A stretch of 13,397 nucleotides of DNA from Methylotenera sp. Lineage in GTDB: Bacteria; Pseudomonadota; Gammaproteobacteria; Burkholderiales; Methylophilaceae. The notes under the pieces are model-generated. The model saw nothing but the letters and a program-made list of their open reading frames with translations, was not told where the DNA came from and ran no database searches. Position numbers and translations under genes: made by a program. Location of the stretch: assembly GCA_027310735.1 (NCBI GenBank), contig DAIDAH010000054.1, positions 1-13,397 on the forward strand, written 5' to 3'. This document shows positions 6,857-13,394 of the stretch, piece after piece. The number at the start of each line of letters is the position of its first letter. The stretch's first letter is position 1.

Positions 6857-6866
6857 TTGGGATGCT

Positions 6867-7040
6867 ATGAACACTGACTTACAAACAAAATGGACAATAC
6901 CTCTGGTTGATGCGGGTGATGGATCTAGTGATGCCATACTGACCTTTCCTGACGAGCTACTTGAATCACTTGGATGGATTGTGGGTGATGAGCTATGGCT
7001 AGACGTTGTGGACAACTCGATAATTTTCACTAAGATTTAA
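6867..7040 (+). CDS. AbrB/MazE-like small DNA-binding protein (antitoxin-type)
   Basis: 57 residues from ATG 6867, preferred over an in-frame start at 6828 because it does not overlap the upstream gene as heavily and matches the usual family start. The motif DAILTFPDELLESLGWIVGDEL (about 22-43, given here as DAILTFPDEL then LESLGWIVGDEL) and the terminal SIIFTKI are typical of the SpoVT/AbrB swapped-hairpin fold found in MazE-type antitoxins and small regulators. Such proteins bind DNA as dimers and can neutralise a toxin. The preceding gene ends 10 bases upstream and the following unknown gene starts 31 bases downstream. No MazF-, VapC- or PemK-like toxin is visible beside it. DNA-binding by this protein could complement the HTH-less antitoxin domain next door. 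Confidence 0.75.
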   Translation: MNTDLQTKWTIPLVDAGDGSSDAILTFPDELLESLGWIVGDELWLDVVDNSIIFTKI

Positions 7041-7071
7041 TGCTAACTATACACATAAGGACATAAAAAAT

Positions 7072-7446
7072 ATGCTTGGGTGGCACATCAACATTTTTCG
7101 GACAAATGCAAAAACACATTTGGTCTACGATGCTTCAACTGATGAAACTCGTTTGGCTTCATGGTCAACTGGAGTCTATGGCCTTGTTTGGTTAGATAAT
7201 TTGGCTAAGGCCAATAAAATTTTAGATTTAGGTGGCAATGGCTACCCATGTAGATACACTGCGAAGGCATCAGAAATATTACCGGTAATTTCCTCGGCTC
7301 TTTCATCTTGTAATAGTCCTATTACTATTGGCGATAAGTATGTTTTGTCTGCTCGCGACATCTCCACCCTAAAGGGAGATGCTTTAAAAATATCCGCATG
7401 CAGTCCAGATGATCAACTGCTTATTGAAGCTTGGGATCAGAGTTGA
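7072..7446 (+). CDS. Unrecognised 124-residue protein closing the XRE-linked operon
   Basis: 124 residues, family not recognised. The N-terminus LGWHINIFR and a central segment GVYGLVWLDNLAKANKILDLGGNGYP (about 34-59, split here by its Gly turns) followed by CRYTAKASEILPVI look like a small mixed alpha/beta domain. The C-terminus DDQLLIEAWDQS is acidic. There are no membrane segments or known catalytic signatures. AAGGACAT about 10 bases upstream can serve as Shine-Dalgarno. It is the last gene of the codirectional run and is followed by about 250 bp without a convincing gene. By position it may be the toxin or effector that the two antitoxin-like proteins serve; that is inference only. Confidence 0.65.
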   Translation: MLGWHINIFRTNAKTHLVYDASTDETRLASWSTGVYGLVWLDNLAKANKILDLGGNGYPCRYTAKASEILPVISSALSSCNSPITIGDKYVLSARDISTLKGDALKISACSPDDQLLIEAWDQS

Positions 7447-7535
7447 TCATACACTAACATAAGCTGCCCAGTAATCTCTTAGTTAGCTTGTTTGTCACAA
7501 ACCGACCTTAAATAATTAAAGCTACGCATACCTTT

Positions 7536-7598
7536 GAATGGCCGCTATGTGGCAAGCTAATTTAGTGGTCAAAGGGCAAAAAACGACCCATAGCCGTC
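7536..7598. repeat. Imperfect inverted repeat in the 7447-7697 gap
   Basis: GGCCGCTATGTGGC (7540-7553) and the complement of GACCCATAGCCGTC (7585-7598) match at about 10 of 14 positions around a shared GCTATG core. This kind of dispersed, hairpin-forming sequence is common after genes in proteobacteria. An ORF in this gap looks non-coding. Otherwise the gap shows a short GTTTG/CAAAC hairpin near 7489-7501 and nothing else I can name. Confidence 0.3.
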
Positions 7599-7697
7599 TA
7601 TTGCCAATTTGCTGTATTCGGCAGCTAAGTGGGACAAAGCAGCCGCACAGGTTTACAACGCAAATGAGTACATTCAGCACTGAGCAGACATTAAGAA

Positions 7698-8321
7698 CTA
7701 ACTATTTATTTTGCGACAGTAGCAATAGACAAACTGCTGAACTGTGCCAAATGGCGTGTTATGCGCTTCTTTTTGGTGGTGAACTAATCTGAAGCTATCG
7801 CCAAATGTCGCATGCAATGTTTCTGATTTATATCTCATCACGGGCAGACCGCTGCACTTTTCAGGGCCATCTTCAGCGAAGGTGGCAATGATGACATGCC
7901 CATCTGGACGCACGGTACGCATTACTTGTTCTACGTAAGCCTGACGGTCAACTGGGTCTGTCAGAAAGTGAAATACTGCACGGTCATGCCAAATATCAAA
8001 GCGGTTAGCTGGAAGCTCGACGTTAGTAATATCACCCACCATCCAGCTTATGGATTCTGCATGACGTCCTAATCGCTGCTTCGCTACATCCAACGCTGCT
8101 GAAGATAGATCAAGCACGGTTAGGTCGCTGTAACCCTCTTCGGTTAGTTCATCTACCAGTCTTGATGCCCCACCGCCCACATCAATAATTGCTGCCCTTT
8201 TACCTAGACCTGTATTGTGAATTAGCTCTAAAGATTGACCTGCATGCTCCTGAAACCAACTTACATTGTCCGATGCTTTAGTCGTATAGATTTGTTCCCA
8301 ATGCTGCTTACTATCCATCAT
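7698..8321 (-). CDS. Class I SAM-dependent methyltransferase of the metal-linked operon
   Basis: 207 residues. The Rossmann methyltransferase signature is clear: motif I IIDVGGGAS at 45-53, an acidic residue after strand 2 in VLDLS at 69-73, GD at 96-97 and motif IV DIWHDRAVFHFL at 109-120. The N-terminal HWEQIYTTKASDNVSWFQ is typical of a small methyltransferase family loosely related to thiopurine/metalloid (TehB, TPMT-like) enzymes. Cys146 and a C-terminal YCYC add thiols. The substrate is unknown; being behind a MerR regulator and a DsrE protein, methylation of a metal(loid) or a thiol is plausible. Of the two adjacent ATGs (8321 and 8318), the second has the better distance to GAGG. It starts 9 bases after the DsrE gene ends. 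Confidence 0.85.
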   Translation of the reverse strand: MMDSKQHWEQIYTTKASDNVSWFQEHAGQSLELIHNTGLGKRAAIIDVGGGASRLVDELTEEGYSDLTVLDLSSAALDVAKQRLGRHAESISWMVGDITNVELPANRFDIWHDRAVFHFLTDPVDRQAYVEQVMRTVRPDGHVIIATFAEDGPEKCSGLPVMRYKSETLHATFGDSFRLVHHQKEAHNTPFGTVQQFVYCYCRKINS

Positions 8322-8330
8322 TACACCTCT

Positions 8331-8654
8331 TTAAAAACTTAACACTTTGTCAGAATCACGAATCAAAGCATGCAAGTCCTGCATCGTTGATACTGGACAT
8401 ATGTCTGAGCCTTCAGACTGGCGAATCTTGAGGCATGTGCCACAAGCCAAAATAGAGCCGCCTGCATCAATGAAGTTTCGTATTTGCCCCGTAACGTCAA
8501 ATTTATCGCTATGCAATGATTCAGCCTCAACACCCATGCCGAGCAGGAATACTGAAACGGCATCGCCTTGTTTGCATGTGAATGCCGCTAATCTAAATGC
8601 ATTCCAGACCGTCTCAGACTCATTAGAGTAAATAACGATTCCAAGCTGCATCAT
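8331..8654 (-). CDS. DsrE-family protein
   Basis: 107 residues, of the usual length for the DsrE/DsrF-like fold. It starts LGIVIYSNESETVWNAFRLA, has the VSVFLLGMGV strand, and a cysteine-rich segment with C71, C74 and C86 (CGTCLKIRQSEG, then CPVSTM), plus C27. DsrE-like proteins act in sulfur transfer or as small thiol-carrying proteins; C71/C74 resemble the reactive cysteines of this fold. TAAGGAG sits 5 bases before ATG 8654. It lies between the MerR gene (about 25 bp upstream) and the methyltransferase (9 bp downstream), so all three should be one transcript. I infer a role in handling sulfur or thiophilic metals. Confidence 0.85.
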   Translation of the reverse strand: MMQLGIVIYSNESETVWNAFRLAAFTCKQGDAVSVFLLGMGVEAESLHSDKFDVTGQIRNFIDAGGSILACGTCLKIRQSEGSDICPVSTMQDLHALIRDSDKVLSF

Positions 8655-8679
8655 GCTTACTCCTTAGTAAATATCTATA

Positions 8680-9096
8680 TCAGTCGTGATTGCAACATGT
8701 GCGTTGGTCAAGTGTTTCAATTAGTCTGCAATGTTCCGCTGTATGGCTTTGACAGGCCACTATTTGAGTTAACACTTCACGCATTGCGATTAAGTCTTTA
8801 ATTTTAGCTTCAACTTCCGTTAGATGCATTTGAGCCAGCTTATCTGCAGCACTACAAGTTTGATCTGGATGGTCAGCAAGCTCAAGCAGCGTCTTAATTT
8901 CATCAATACCAAACCCTAACTCTCTACCTCTACGGATGAACCTTAGTCGTTTGATAGCATTGTCATCATAACGTCTGTAGCCACTGGCAGAACGAGGTGG
9001 CTTAGGTAGTAAATTAACCTTCTCGTAATAGCGAATGGTTTCAAGATTGACCCCAGATTCTTTGCTTAATACGCCAATTGTATACTCTTCAATCAT
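8680..9096 (-). CDS. MerR-family metal-responsive regulator (CadR/PbrR/ZntR-like)
   Basis: 138 residues. The N-terminal MerR winged helix-turn-helix spans 5-75: YTIGVLSKESGVNLETIRYYEK, then RRYDDNAIKRLRFI and ELGFGIDEIKTLLEL. A long dimerisation helix follows, and a C-terminal metal loop with C115 and C123, plus C134 and C135. C81 occupies the position that is Cys in divalent sensors (MerR, ZntR, PbrR, CadR) and Ser in the copper(I) sensor CueR, so a divalent soft metal (Zn, Cd, Pb or Hg) is favoured. The loop spacing (seven residues between Cys) differs slightly from MerR and ZntR. The start lies only 4-9 bases from the operator-promoter it probably controls, with no obvious Shine-Dalgarno. 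It heads the leftward operon and diverges from a cation transporter. Confidence 0.9.
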   Translation of the reverse strand: MIEEYTIGVLSKESGVNLETIRYYEKVNLLPKPPRSASGYRRYDDNAIKRLRFIRRGRELGFGIDEIKTLLELADHPDQTCSAADKLAQMHLTEVEAKIKDLIAMREVLTQIVACQSHTAEHCRLIETLDQRTCCNHD

Positions 9097-9099
9097 GAC

Positions 9100-9130
9100 T
9101 TGACTCTGTAGTAACTACAGACTTTATGAT
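9100..9130 (+). promoter_or_regulatory. MerR-type promoter with 19-bp spacer and operator dyad
   Basis: TTGACT (9100-9105) and TATGAT (9125-9130) are 19 bases apart, the long spacing typical of MerR-activated promoters. The spacer holds the perfect dyad CTGTAG-TAA-CTACAG (9106-9120), extended by T9105/A9121. The half-sites resemble those of CadR/PbrR-class operators. It reads rightward into the cation transporter, starting near 9137. Confidence 0.85.
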
Positions 9131-9158
9131 ACATGTTCTAAATTAGAAGGGAAGAAAT

Positions 9159-9782
9159 ATGAGCGCACATTGCTGTCAACATGAACATGAACCAGACAAC
9201 AGTAACAGCCATCATGGACGCTATCGTAAAGTGTTATGGATTGCATTGCTTATCAATTTGACGATGTTTGCAGTGGAAATAGCCTCAGGCGTAAAAGCCA
9301 ACTCTGTATCTTTGTTTGCGGACTCTTTAGACTTTCTTGGTGATGCGGCCAATTATGGTATTAGCTTATGGGTGTTGGGCTTGAGTGTTGTGGTAAGAGC
9401 CAAAGCTTCTTTGTTTAAGGCTCTAACCATGGCTGCTTTTGGACTATGGATACTGGGTAGTACAGTATGGAATGCGGTCACAGGCGTTCTTCCAAGTGCA
9501 CAAACCATGGGGCTTATTGGTATTGTGGCATTTGCTGCTAACCTTAGTGTTGCTGCGCTGCTTTATGCCTATCGTGACGGTGATAGCAATATGCGCAGTG
9601 TTTGGCTTTGTACGCGTAATGATGCGCTTGGTAATCTTGCCGTCATTCTTGCTGCAATAGGTGTCTTTGGCACAGGCGCATCGTGGCCAGATTTGGTGGT
9701 TGCATCCATCATGGCGTCTCTTGCATTGCACTCTGCATGGACCGTTATTAAACATGCGCGGGCTGAATTGGTTAATGGCTAG
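9159..9782 (+). CDS. Short CDF-type cation efflux transporter
   Basis: 207 residues. The N-terminus CCQHEHEP...HH (C5, C6, H8, H10, H18, H19) is a likely metal-binding tag. About five to six membrane helices follow. The second carries SLFADSLDFLGDAANYG, with D55, D58 and D62, and helix 5 has RNDALGN (D155, N159), matching the CDF metal-site helices in a variant form. There is no cytoplasmic C-terminal domain, so the protein is much shorter than typical CDFs (about 300 residues), like the minimal cation transporters often found beside MerR genes. Substrate is likely Zn, Cd or a related divalent metal. Shine-Dalgarno AAGGGA lies about 7-8 bases upstream. Transcribed from the MerR-type promoter. 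Confidence 0.88.
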   Translation: MSAHCCQHEHEPDNSNSHHGRYRKVLWIALLINLTMFAVEIASGVKANSVSLFADSLDFLGDAANYGISLWVLGLSVVVRAKASLFKALTMAAFGLWILGSTVWNAVTGVLPSAQTMGLIGIVAFAANLSVAALLYAYRDGDSNMRSVWLCTRNDALGNLAVILAAIGVFGTGASWPDLVVASIMASLALHSAWTVIKHARAELVNG

Positions 9783-9856
9783 ATATATACTCAGATTTAG
9801 CTTCTTAAACAGATGAAAATTCACTAATCATTACTTTATAACGATAGAATTTAGAA

Positions 9857-10891
9857 ATGTTAAAAAAGGGCATTCTTGCTGCGTTAGTTTCTGCTTTGTT
9901 ATTCGGAGCGGGAACACCACTCGCTAAACTCCTACTCAATCATGTTAGCCCATGGTTATTGGCTGGACTACTGTATCTCGGTTCTGGTATTGGCCTTACT
10001 CTTTATCGTTTTATTATTCGCGCTCCATCAGTCAGCCTGCCTAGAAAAGAAATGGCATGGTTCGCAGCTGCAATCTTAGCAGGTGGAGTTTTAGCCCCTG
10101 TGCTGTTAATGGCTGGTTTGCTTAATATGCCAGCATCTGGCGCATCTTTATTACTCAACATGGAAGGTGTTTTTACTGCGCTATTGGCATGGTTTGCTTT
10201 TAAAGAAAACTTTGACCGTCGCATTGCACTCGGTATGGCATTAATCGTTGCAGGTGCATTGGTTCTAGGATGGCCAAGTGAAATACGATTTTCTGGGATA
10301 TGGCCAACATTGGCAGTGCTTGGCGCCTGCTTCGCTTGGGGTTTAGATAACAATCTAACACGTAAACTCTCTTTATCAGATGCCGCTTGGATTGCTTCTA
10401 TCAAAGGATTGATTGCTGGGTCGGTCAATTTGATACTGGCATTTATACTTGGTACTACTCTGCCTTCATTAATAAATGTAGCAGGCGCAATGGTTGTTGG
10501 ATTCTTTGCTTACGGCGTAAGTCTAGCTTTGTTTGTGATTGGATTACGTCATTTAGGGACAGCTCGAACTGGTGCATATTTCTCAGTAGCTCCATTTTTT
10601 GGAGCGCTTCTCGCTATCGCCTTGGGTGACCCAATTACGATACCATTGATAATCACTGGGGTTCTGATGGCTGTGGGAATTTGGCTACATTTAAGTGAAC
10701 ATCATGAGCATATGCACGAGCATGCTGAAGTGGAGCATGACCATGAGCACAGCCATGACGAGCATCATCAGCATACCCATGAATCATTAGCAGAAATGGC
10801 ATTAACGCATACTCATAAACACATACACAAACTAATGAAACATAACCATCCGCATTATCCAGATATTCATCATCAGCATAGCCATGATTAA
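9857..10891 (+). CDS. EamA-family (DMT) transporter with His-rich C-terminal tail
   Basis: 344 residues: two EamA repeats (about 3-139 and 145-278), roughly ten membrane helices, e.g. ILAALVSALLFGAGTPLAKLLL at the start and LGACFAWGLDNNLTRKLSL opening the second half. The last ~66 residues are a cytoplasmic-type tail with 24 histidines, in HxHxH runs (HEHMHEH, HDHEHSH, HTHKHIHK, HHQHSH). The family exports small metabolites; the tail strongly suggests binding of Zn, Ni, Co or Cd. The gene lies 74 bp after the CDF transporter on the same strand, so it may share the MerR-controlled transcript. Its Shine-Dalgarno is weak (TAGAATTTAGAA). Confidence 0.88.
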   Translation: MLKKGILAALVSALLFGAGTPLAKLLLNHVSPWLLAGLLYLGSGIGLTLYRFIIRAPSVSLPRKEMAWFAAAILAGGVLAPVLLMAGLLNMPASGASLLLNMEGVFTALLAWFAFKENFDRRIALGMALIVAGALVLGWPSEIRFSGIWPTLAVLGACFAWGLDNNLTRKLSLSDAAWIASIKGLIAGSVNLILAFILGTTLPSLINVAGAMVVGFFAYGVSLALFVIGLRHLGTARTGAYFSVAPFFGALLAIALGDPITIPLIITGVLMAVGIWLHLSEHHEHMHEHAEVEHDHEHSHDEHHQHTHESLAEMALTHTHKHIHKLMKHNHPHYPDIHHQHSHD

Positions 10892-11111
10892 TATGATGAT
10901 AATCTCTTAGAAACCTTAACAATCGCCACAGAAATTGGTATTAAGTGTTTTGATATGGGTTTGATTAGATAAAGCGCATTTGCATTGTTGGTGGTCGGGG
11001 CAAATGGGTTAATTTCTGTCAACAAGCTTCCGTGGTTGAAACCACAGCCCAAAATAGAAATTTTTTTCCAATTAAAACGGCATATGGTCGATGCTGTCAT
11101 ATAAAATCTGA
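10892..11111. other. Convergent intergenic gap without clear gene
   Basis: About 220 bases between the convergent EamA and CusS genes. A leftward ORF of about 70 codons (10888-11100) overlaps the EamA stop and has no family-like features or Shine-Dalgarno, so I do not call it a gene. A short hairpin, GTGGT-TGAA-ACCAC (11033-11046 region), is followed about 15 bases later by a T7 run, a poor terminator candidate for EamA. Confidence 0.4.
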
Positions 11112-12503
11112 TTAGCCATTAGGAATGGTAATTTCAAAACGGGTTGATCCATTTAATGATAAGACCTGAATCTTTCCTTGGTGGGCTTCAATAATTGATT
11201 TTGTAATGGCAAGTCCAAGTCCAAGTCCAGCACCATCGCTGACCTTCTGGCGGGAAGGATCCACTCTATAAAAGCGGTCGAATAGCCGAGGTAGATACTC
11301 CTTACCAATAGTTTCACCAAAATTTTCAATGGCAAGACTTGTTTCTTTAGGCTTGGATTGATCGATGAGTACTTTAACTGATCTGCCACGTACGGTGTGT
11401 CTGATGGCATTTGATAACAAGTTGCTTAACGCCCTGCGGAGCATTAGTTTGTCACCTTTAACTGTACCTTCTCCAGCAAGAACTAGATTGACCCCTTGTT
11501 CGTCTGCGATTGCTTCATAAAAACCAAACAGTTCCCGTACTTCTGTAGCTAGATCCACGACTTCGCTGCTTGGTATGATGAGCCCATTGTCAGCTTTTGC
11601 CAAAAAAAGCATATCAGCAATCATGCGTGCCAGCCGCTCATATTCCTCCAGATTTGAATAGAGCACTTCACGATACTCGTCTGCCGACCGTTCCTTGGAT
11701 AAAGCAACTTGCGTTTGCGTCATCAAATTACTGATAGGTGTGCGTAACTCATGTGCCAAGTCAGATGAAAAGTCGGACAATCGATGAAAAGAACTCTCCA
11801 AGCGGGTCAGCATTTCGTTGAAGGCAATTACAAGATTGACCAATTCGGTTGGTACAGTGCTTGATGATAAGCGGTCACTCAGGTGGTTGGCCGAAATGCC
11901 TTTTGCTACCTCAGCCATCTTACGTACTGGAGTTAATCCTCGGCGTGCGGAAAACCAGCCTAGCACTATTGTGAGTAGGATACCTGCGGCGATTGCCAAC
12001 CAGAGGTTGTGATGGAATACCTTCATGAAAGTGCGATGGTGCTCAATGTTGATTGCAAGTGCGACTGTGGTCGGTGGCAATCCGGCAATGCCAGTAGTAG
12101 CAGTTGCTGAAAGGCCGCGATAGATTTCGCCTCCTTGTTCCCACATCACGAGTTTTGTATCTGGACTGCGTGCTTGTTTAAGCAGATGCGTGGCAAATGT
12201 CGTATTTGAAGTGGTAAACAGTACTCGATGATCAGGTCCAATAACTGCGACAGAAAGATCTGGATGGCCAATTAACGCGTCAGTCAGGTGCTGCGGAACT
12301 GTTATTAAATCTGCTGGAGTGTGCACTTTAGCTAGTACATGACGGACAAGCTTCAGCTTGCCGTTGATCTCCATTAGATCTTGTTCCTCAAAGTGCGACT
12401 GCACTAGTGTGCCGATTAGCAGGCCTACCACGAGCAGTACAAAGGTCGATGCCGTAGCAAAAAACAGCGTTAGACGAGAAGTAATTGATTTTAGGCTAAT
12501 CAT
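11112..12503 (-). CDS. cusS: Heavy-metal sensor histidine kinase (CusS-like)
   Basis: 463 residues. Membrane helix 1 is about 12-34, then a periplasmic sensor region to about 165 containing several His and Met residues (H37, H55, H61, H72, H80, H155, H156), then membrane helix 2 about 167-185, HAMP (about 186-240), and the HisKA box SSDLAHELRTPISNL with phospho-acceptor H251. The ATPase domain has the N-box around N361-N365 and the DGAGLGLGLA G-box at 423-432. This is the CusS/IrlS/CopS class that senses periplasmic copper or silver. Its ATG overlaps the end of the response-regulator gene by 4 bases. Ends convergent with the EamA gene. Confidence 0.9.
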   Translation of the reverse strand: MISLKSITSRLTLFFATASTFVLLVVGLLIGTLVQSHFEEQDLMEINGKLKLVRHVLAKVHTPADLITVPQHLTDALIGHPDLSVAVIGPDHRVLFTTSNTTFATHLLKQARSPDTKLVMWEQGGEIYRGLSATATTGIAGLPPTTVALAINIEHHRTFMKVFHHNLWLAIAAGILLTIVLGWFSARRGLTPVRKMAEVAKGISANHLSDRLSSSTVPTELVNLVIAFNEMLTRLESSFHRLSDFSSDLAHELRTPISNLMTQTQVALSKERSADEYREVLYSNLEEYERLARMIADMLFLAKADNGLIIPSSEVVDLATEVRELFGFYEAIADEQGVNLVLAGEGTVKGDKLMLRRALSNLLSNAIRHTVRGRSVKVLIDQSKPKETSLAIENFGETIGKEYLPRLFDRFYRVDPSRQKVSDGAGLGLGLAITKSIIEAHQGKIQVLSLNGSTRFEITIPNG

Positions 12504-13177
12504 GGTTCAGGGACTTCCAGCACGTAGCCCATGCCCCGAATGGTTTGGATCAGTTTAGGCTCAAAATTATCATCTACTTTTGCACGCAAGCGACGCATCG
12601 CAACTTCAATCACATTAGTATCACTATCAAAGTTCATGTCCCATACCTGAGATGCAATCAGGGAACGGGGTAGTGCTTCTCCTTGGCGTCGAAGCAGCAA
12701 TTCGAGCAGAGAAAACTCCTTGGCGGTGAGGTCGATGCGTTTGCCAGCCCGTGTCGCTCTGCGTCGCAGAAGATCCAATTCCAGATCCGCGACCTGCAGT
12801 CGATCTGGTTCATTGTTCTTGCCTCGGCGCAATAAAGTACGTATCCGTGCCAATAATTCTGAAAATGCAAATGGTTTAACAAGGTAATCATCAGCGCCCA
12901 GTTCCAGTCCTTTTACCCTATCCTCAATCTGGTCACGAGCAGTGAGAAACAGTACGGGCATCTGTTTACCTGCTTGTCGAATTTTATGGAGCACCTGCCA
13001 GCCATCGAGCTTAGGTAGCATGACATCAAGCACAACTATATCGTAATCGTCTGTTAATGCTTGATGCACCCCATCGAGACCATCGCGCACCAAGTCCACC
13101 ACGAAGCCGGCTTCCGAAAGGCCTTGTTTCAGGTAATCGCCAGTTTTCTGTTCGTCTTCAACTATCAGAATTTTCAT
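12500..13177 (-). CDS. cusR: Heavy-metal response regulator (CusR-like, OmpR/PhoB family)
   Basis: 225 residues. Receiver domain 1-118 with acidic E7/D8, phospho-acceptor D51 (VVLDVMLPKLDGW), T79 and K101 (LVKPF). The winged-helix DNA-binding domain covers about 126-222, with DLTAKEFSLLELLLRR and TNVIEVAMRRLRAKVD in the recognition region and the closing IRGMGYVLE. This matches the CusR/CopR/IrlR group that activates copper or silver efflux genes. It is the first gene of the cusRS operon; the start at 13177 has GAAGAGAAA upstream. A perfect 8-2-8 palindrome 65 bases upstream is a likely binding site, so autoregulation and control of a divergent gene are expected. Confidence 0.92.
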   Translation of the reverse strand: MKILIVEDEQKTGDYLKQGLSEAGFVVDLVRDGLDGVHQALTDDYDIVVLDVMLPKLDGWQVLHKIRQAGKQMPVLFLTARDQIEDRVKGLELGADDYLVKPFAFSELLARIRTLLRRGKNNEPDRLQVADLELDLLRRRATRAGKRIDLTAKEFSLLELLLRRQGEALPRSLIASQVWDMNFDSDTNVIEVAMRRLRAKVDDNFEPKLIQTIRGMGYVLEVPEP

Positions 13178-13241
13178 TTTTTTCTCTTCAGCTACTAATC
13201 AACATGCGAATTGTTGCACGCACTTAGGGCCAATTACCCAA

Positions 13242-13282
13242 CATTACAAAATTGTAATGCAACAGTCAGCTATTAGTAATAT
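13242..13282 (+). promoter_or_regulatory. CusR/CopR-like box at the -35 of a rightward promoter
   Basis: CATTACAA-AA-TTGTAATG (13242-13259) is a perfect 8-2-8 palindrome resembling CopR/CusR boxes. Its right arm TTGTAA (13252-13257) stands 19 bases before TAATAT (13277-13282), as expected for an activator-dependent promoter reading right. It also lies 65 bases before the cusR start and may serve both directions. Confidence 0.65.
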
Positions 13283-13295
13283 ACATATCAGCATA

Positions 13296-13394
13296 ATGGT
13301 TTTCGTTAAAAGATTGCAAGCATTGGCTTTTCAGAAACAAACGGTGTGGTGTCGGAATATGCTGCTCACCTTTCCATGTAAGGTGGAACATTGA
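13296..13394 (+). CDS. Possible 32-residue leader peptide before the edge gene
   Basis: ATG 13296 opens 32 codons to TGA 13392-13394, which overlaps an ATG (13394) as TGATG. Its start lies about 7 bases after the predicted transcription start, so there is no room for a Shine-Dalgarno; translation would be nearly leaderless. The peptide has two Cys, one His and no membrane helix. Its last codons run through a hairpin covering the next Shine-Dalgarno, so its translation could open that hairpin. It could equally be a chance open frame. Confidence 0.3.
   Translation: MVFVKRLQALAFQKQTVWCRNMLLTFPCKVEH
13367..13385 (+). promoter_or_regulatory. Hairpin covering the Shine-Dalgarno of the edge gene
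   Basis: CACCTT (13367-13372) pairs with AAGGTG (13380-13385) across a 7-base loop, hiding the Shine-Dalgarno AAGGTGG. An alternative 5-bp pairing, TTCCA (13372-13376) with TGGAA (13384-13388), would leave AAGG in the loop. The two exclude each other. Confidence 0.4.

Noticed and set aside
6202..7446. RES-domain toxin as partner of the ParS/Xre-like domain
   Set aside because: Neither the 153- nor the 124-residue protein shows the conserved Arg/Tyr/Glu pattern of RES toxins.
7447..7515. Possible attC-like arms around CACTAAC and GTTAGC
   Set aside because: Neither arm fits the RYYYAAC/GTTRRRY consensus.
7538..7792. 84-codon rightward ORF after the small-gene operon
   Set aside because: It runs through an imperfect inverted repeat, overlaps the methyltransferase 3' end in antisense, has no Shine-Dalgarno and a composition unlike a protein.
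10653..10922. 89-codon leftward ORF opposite the EamA tail
   Set aside because: Its His/Tyr/Asp-rich sequence is the antisense image of the His-rich repeat codons, not an independent gene.
10888..11100. 70-codon leftward ORF in the convergent gap
   Set aside because: No Shine-Dalgarno and no recognisable features; length is expected by chance in AT-rich DNA.
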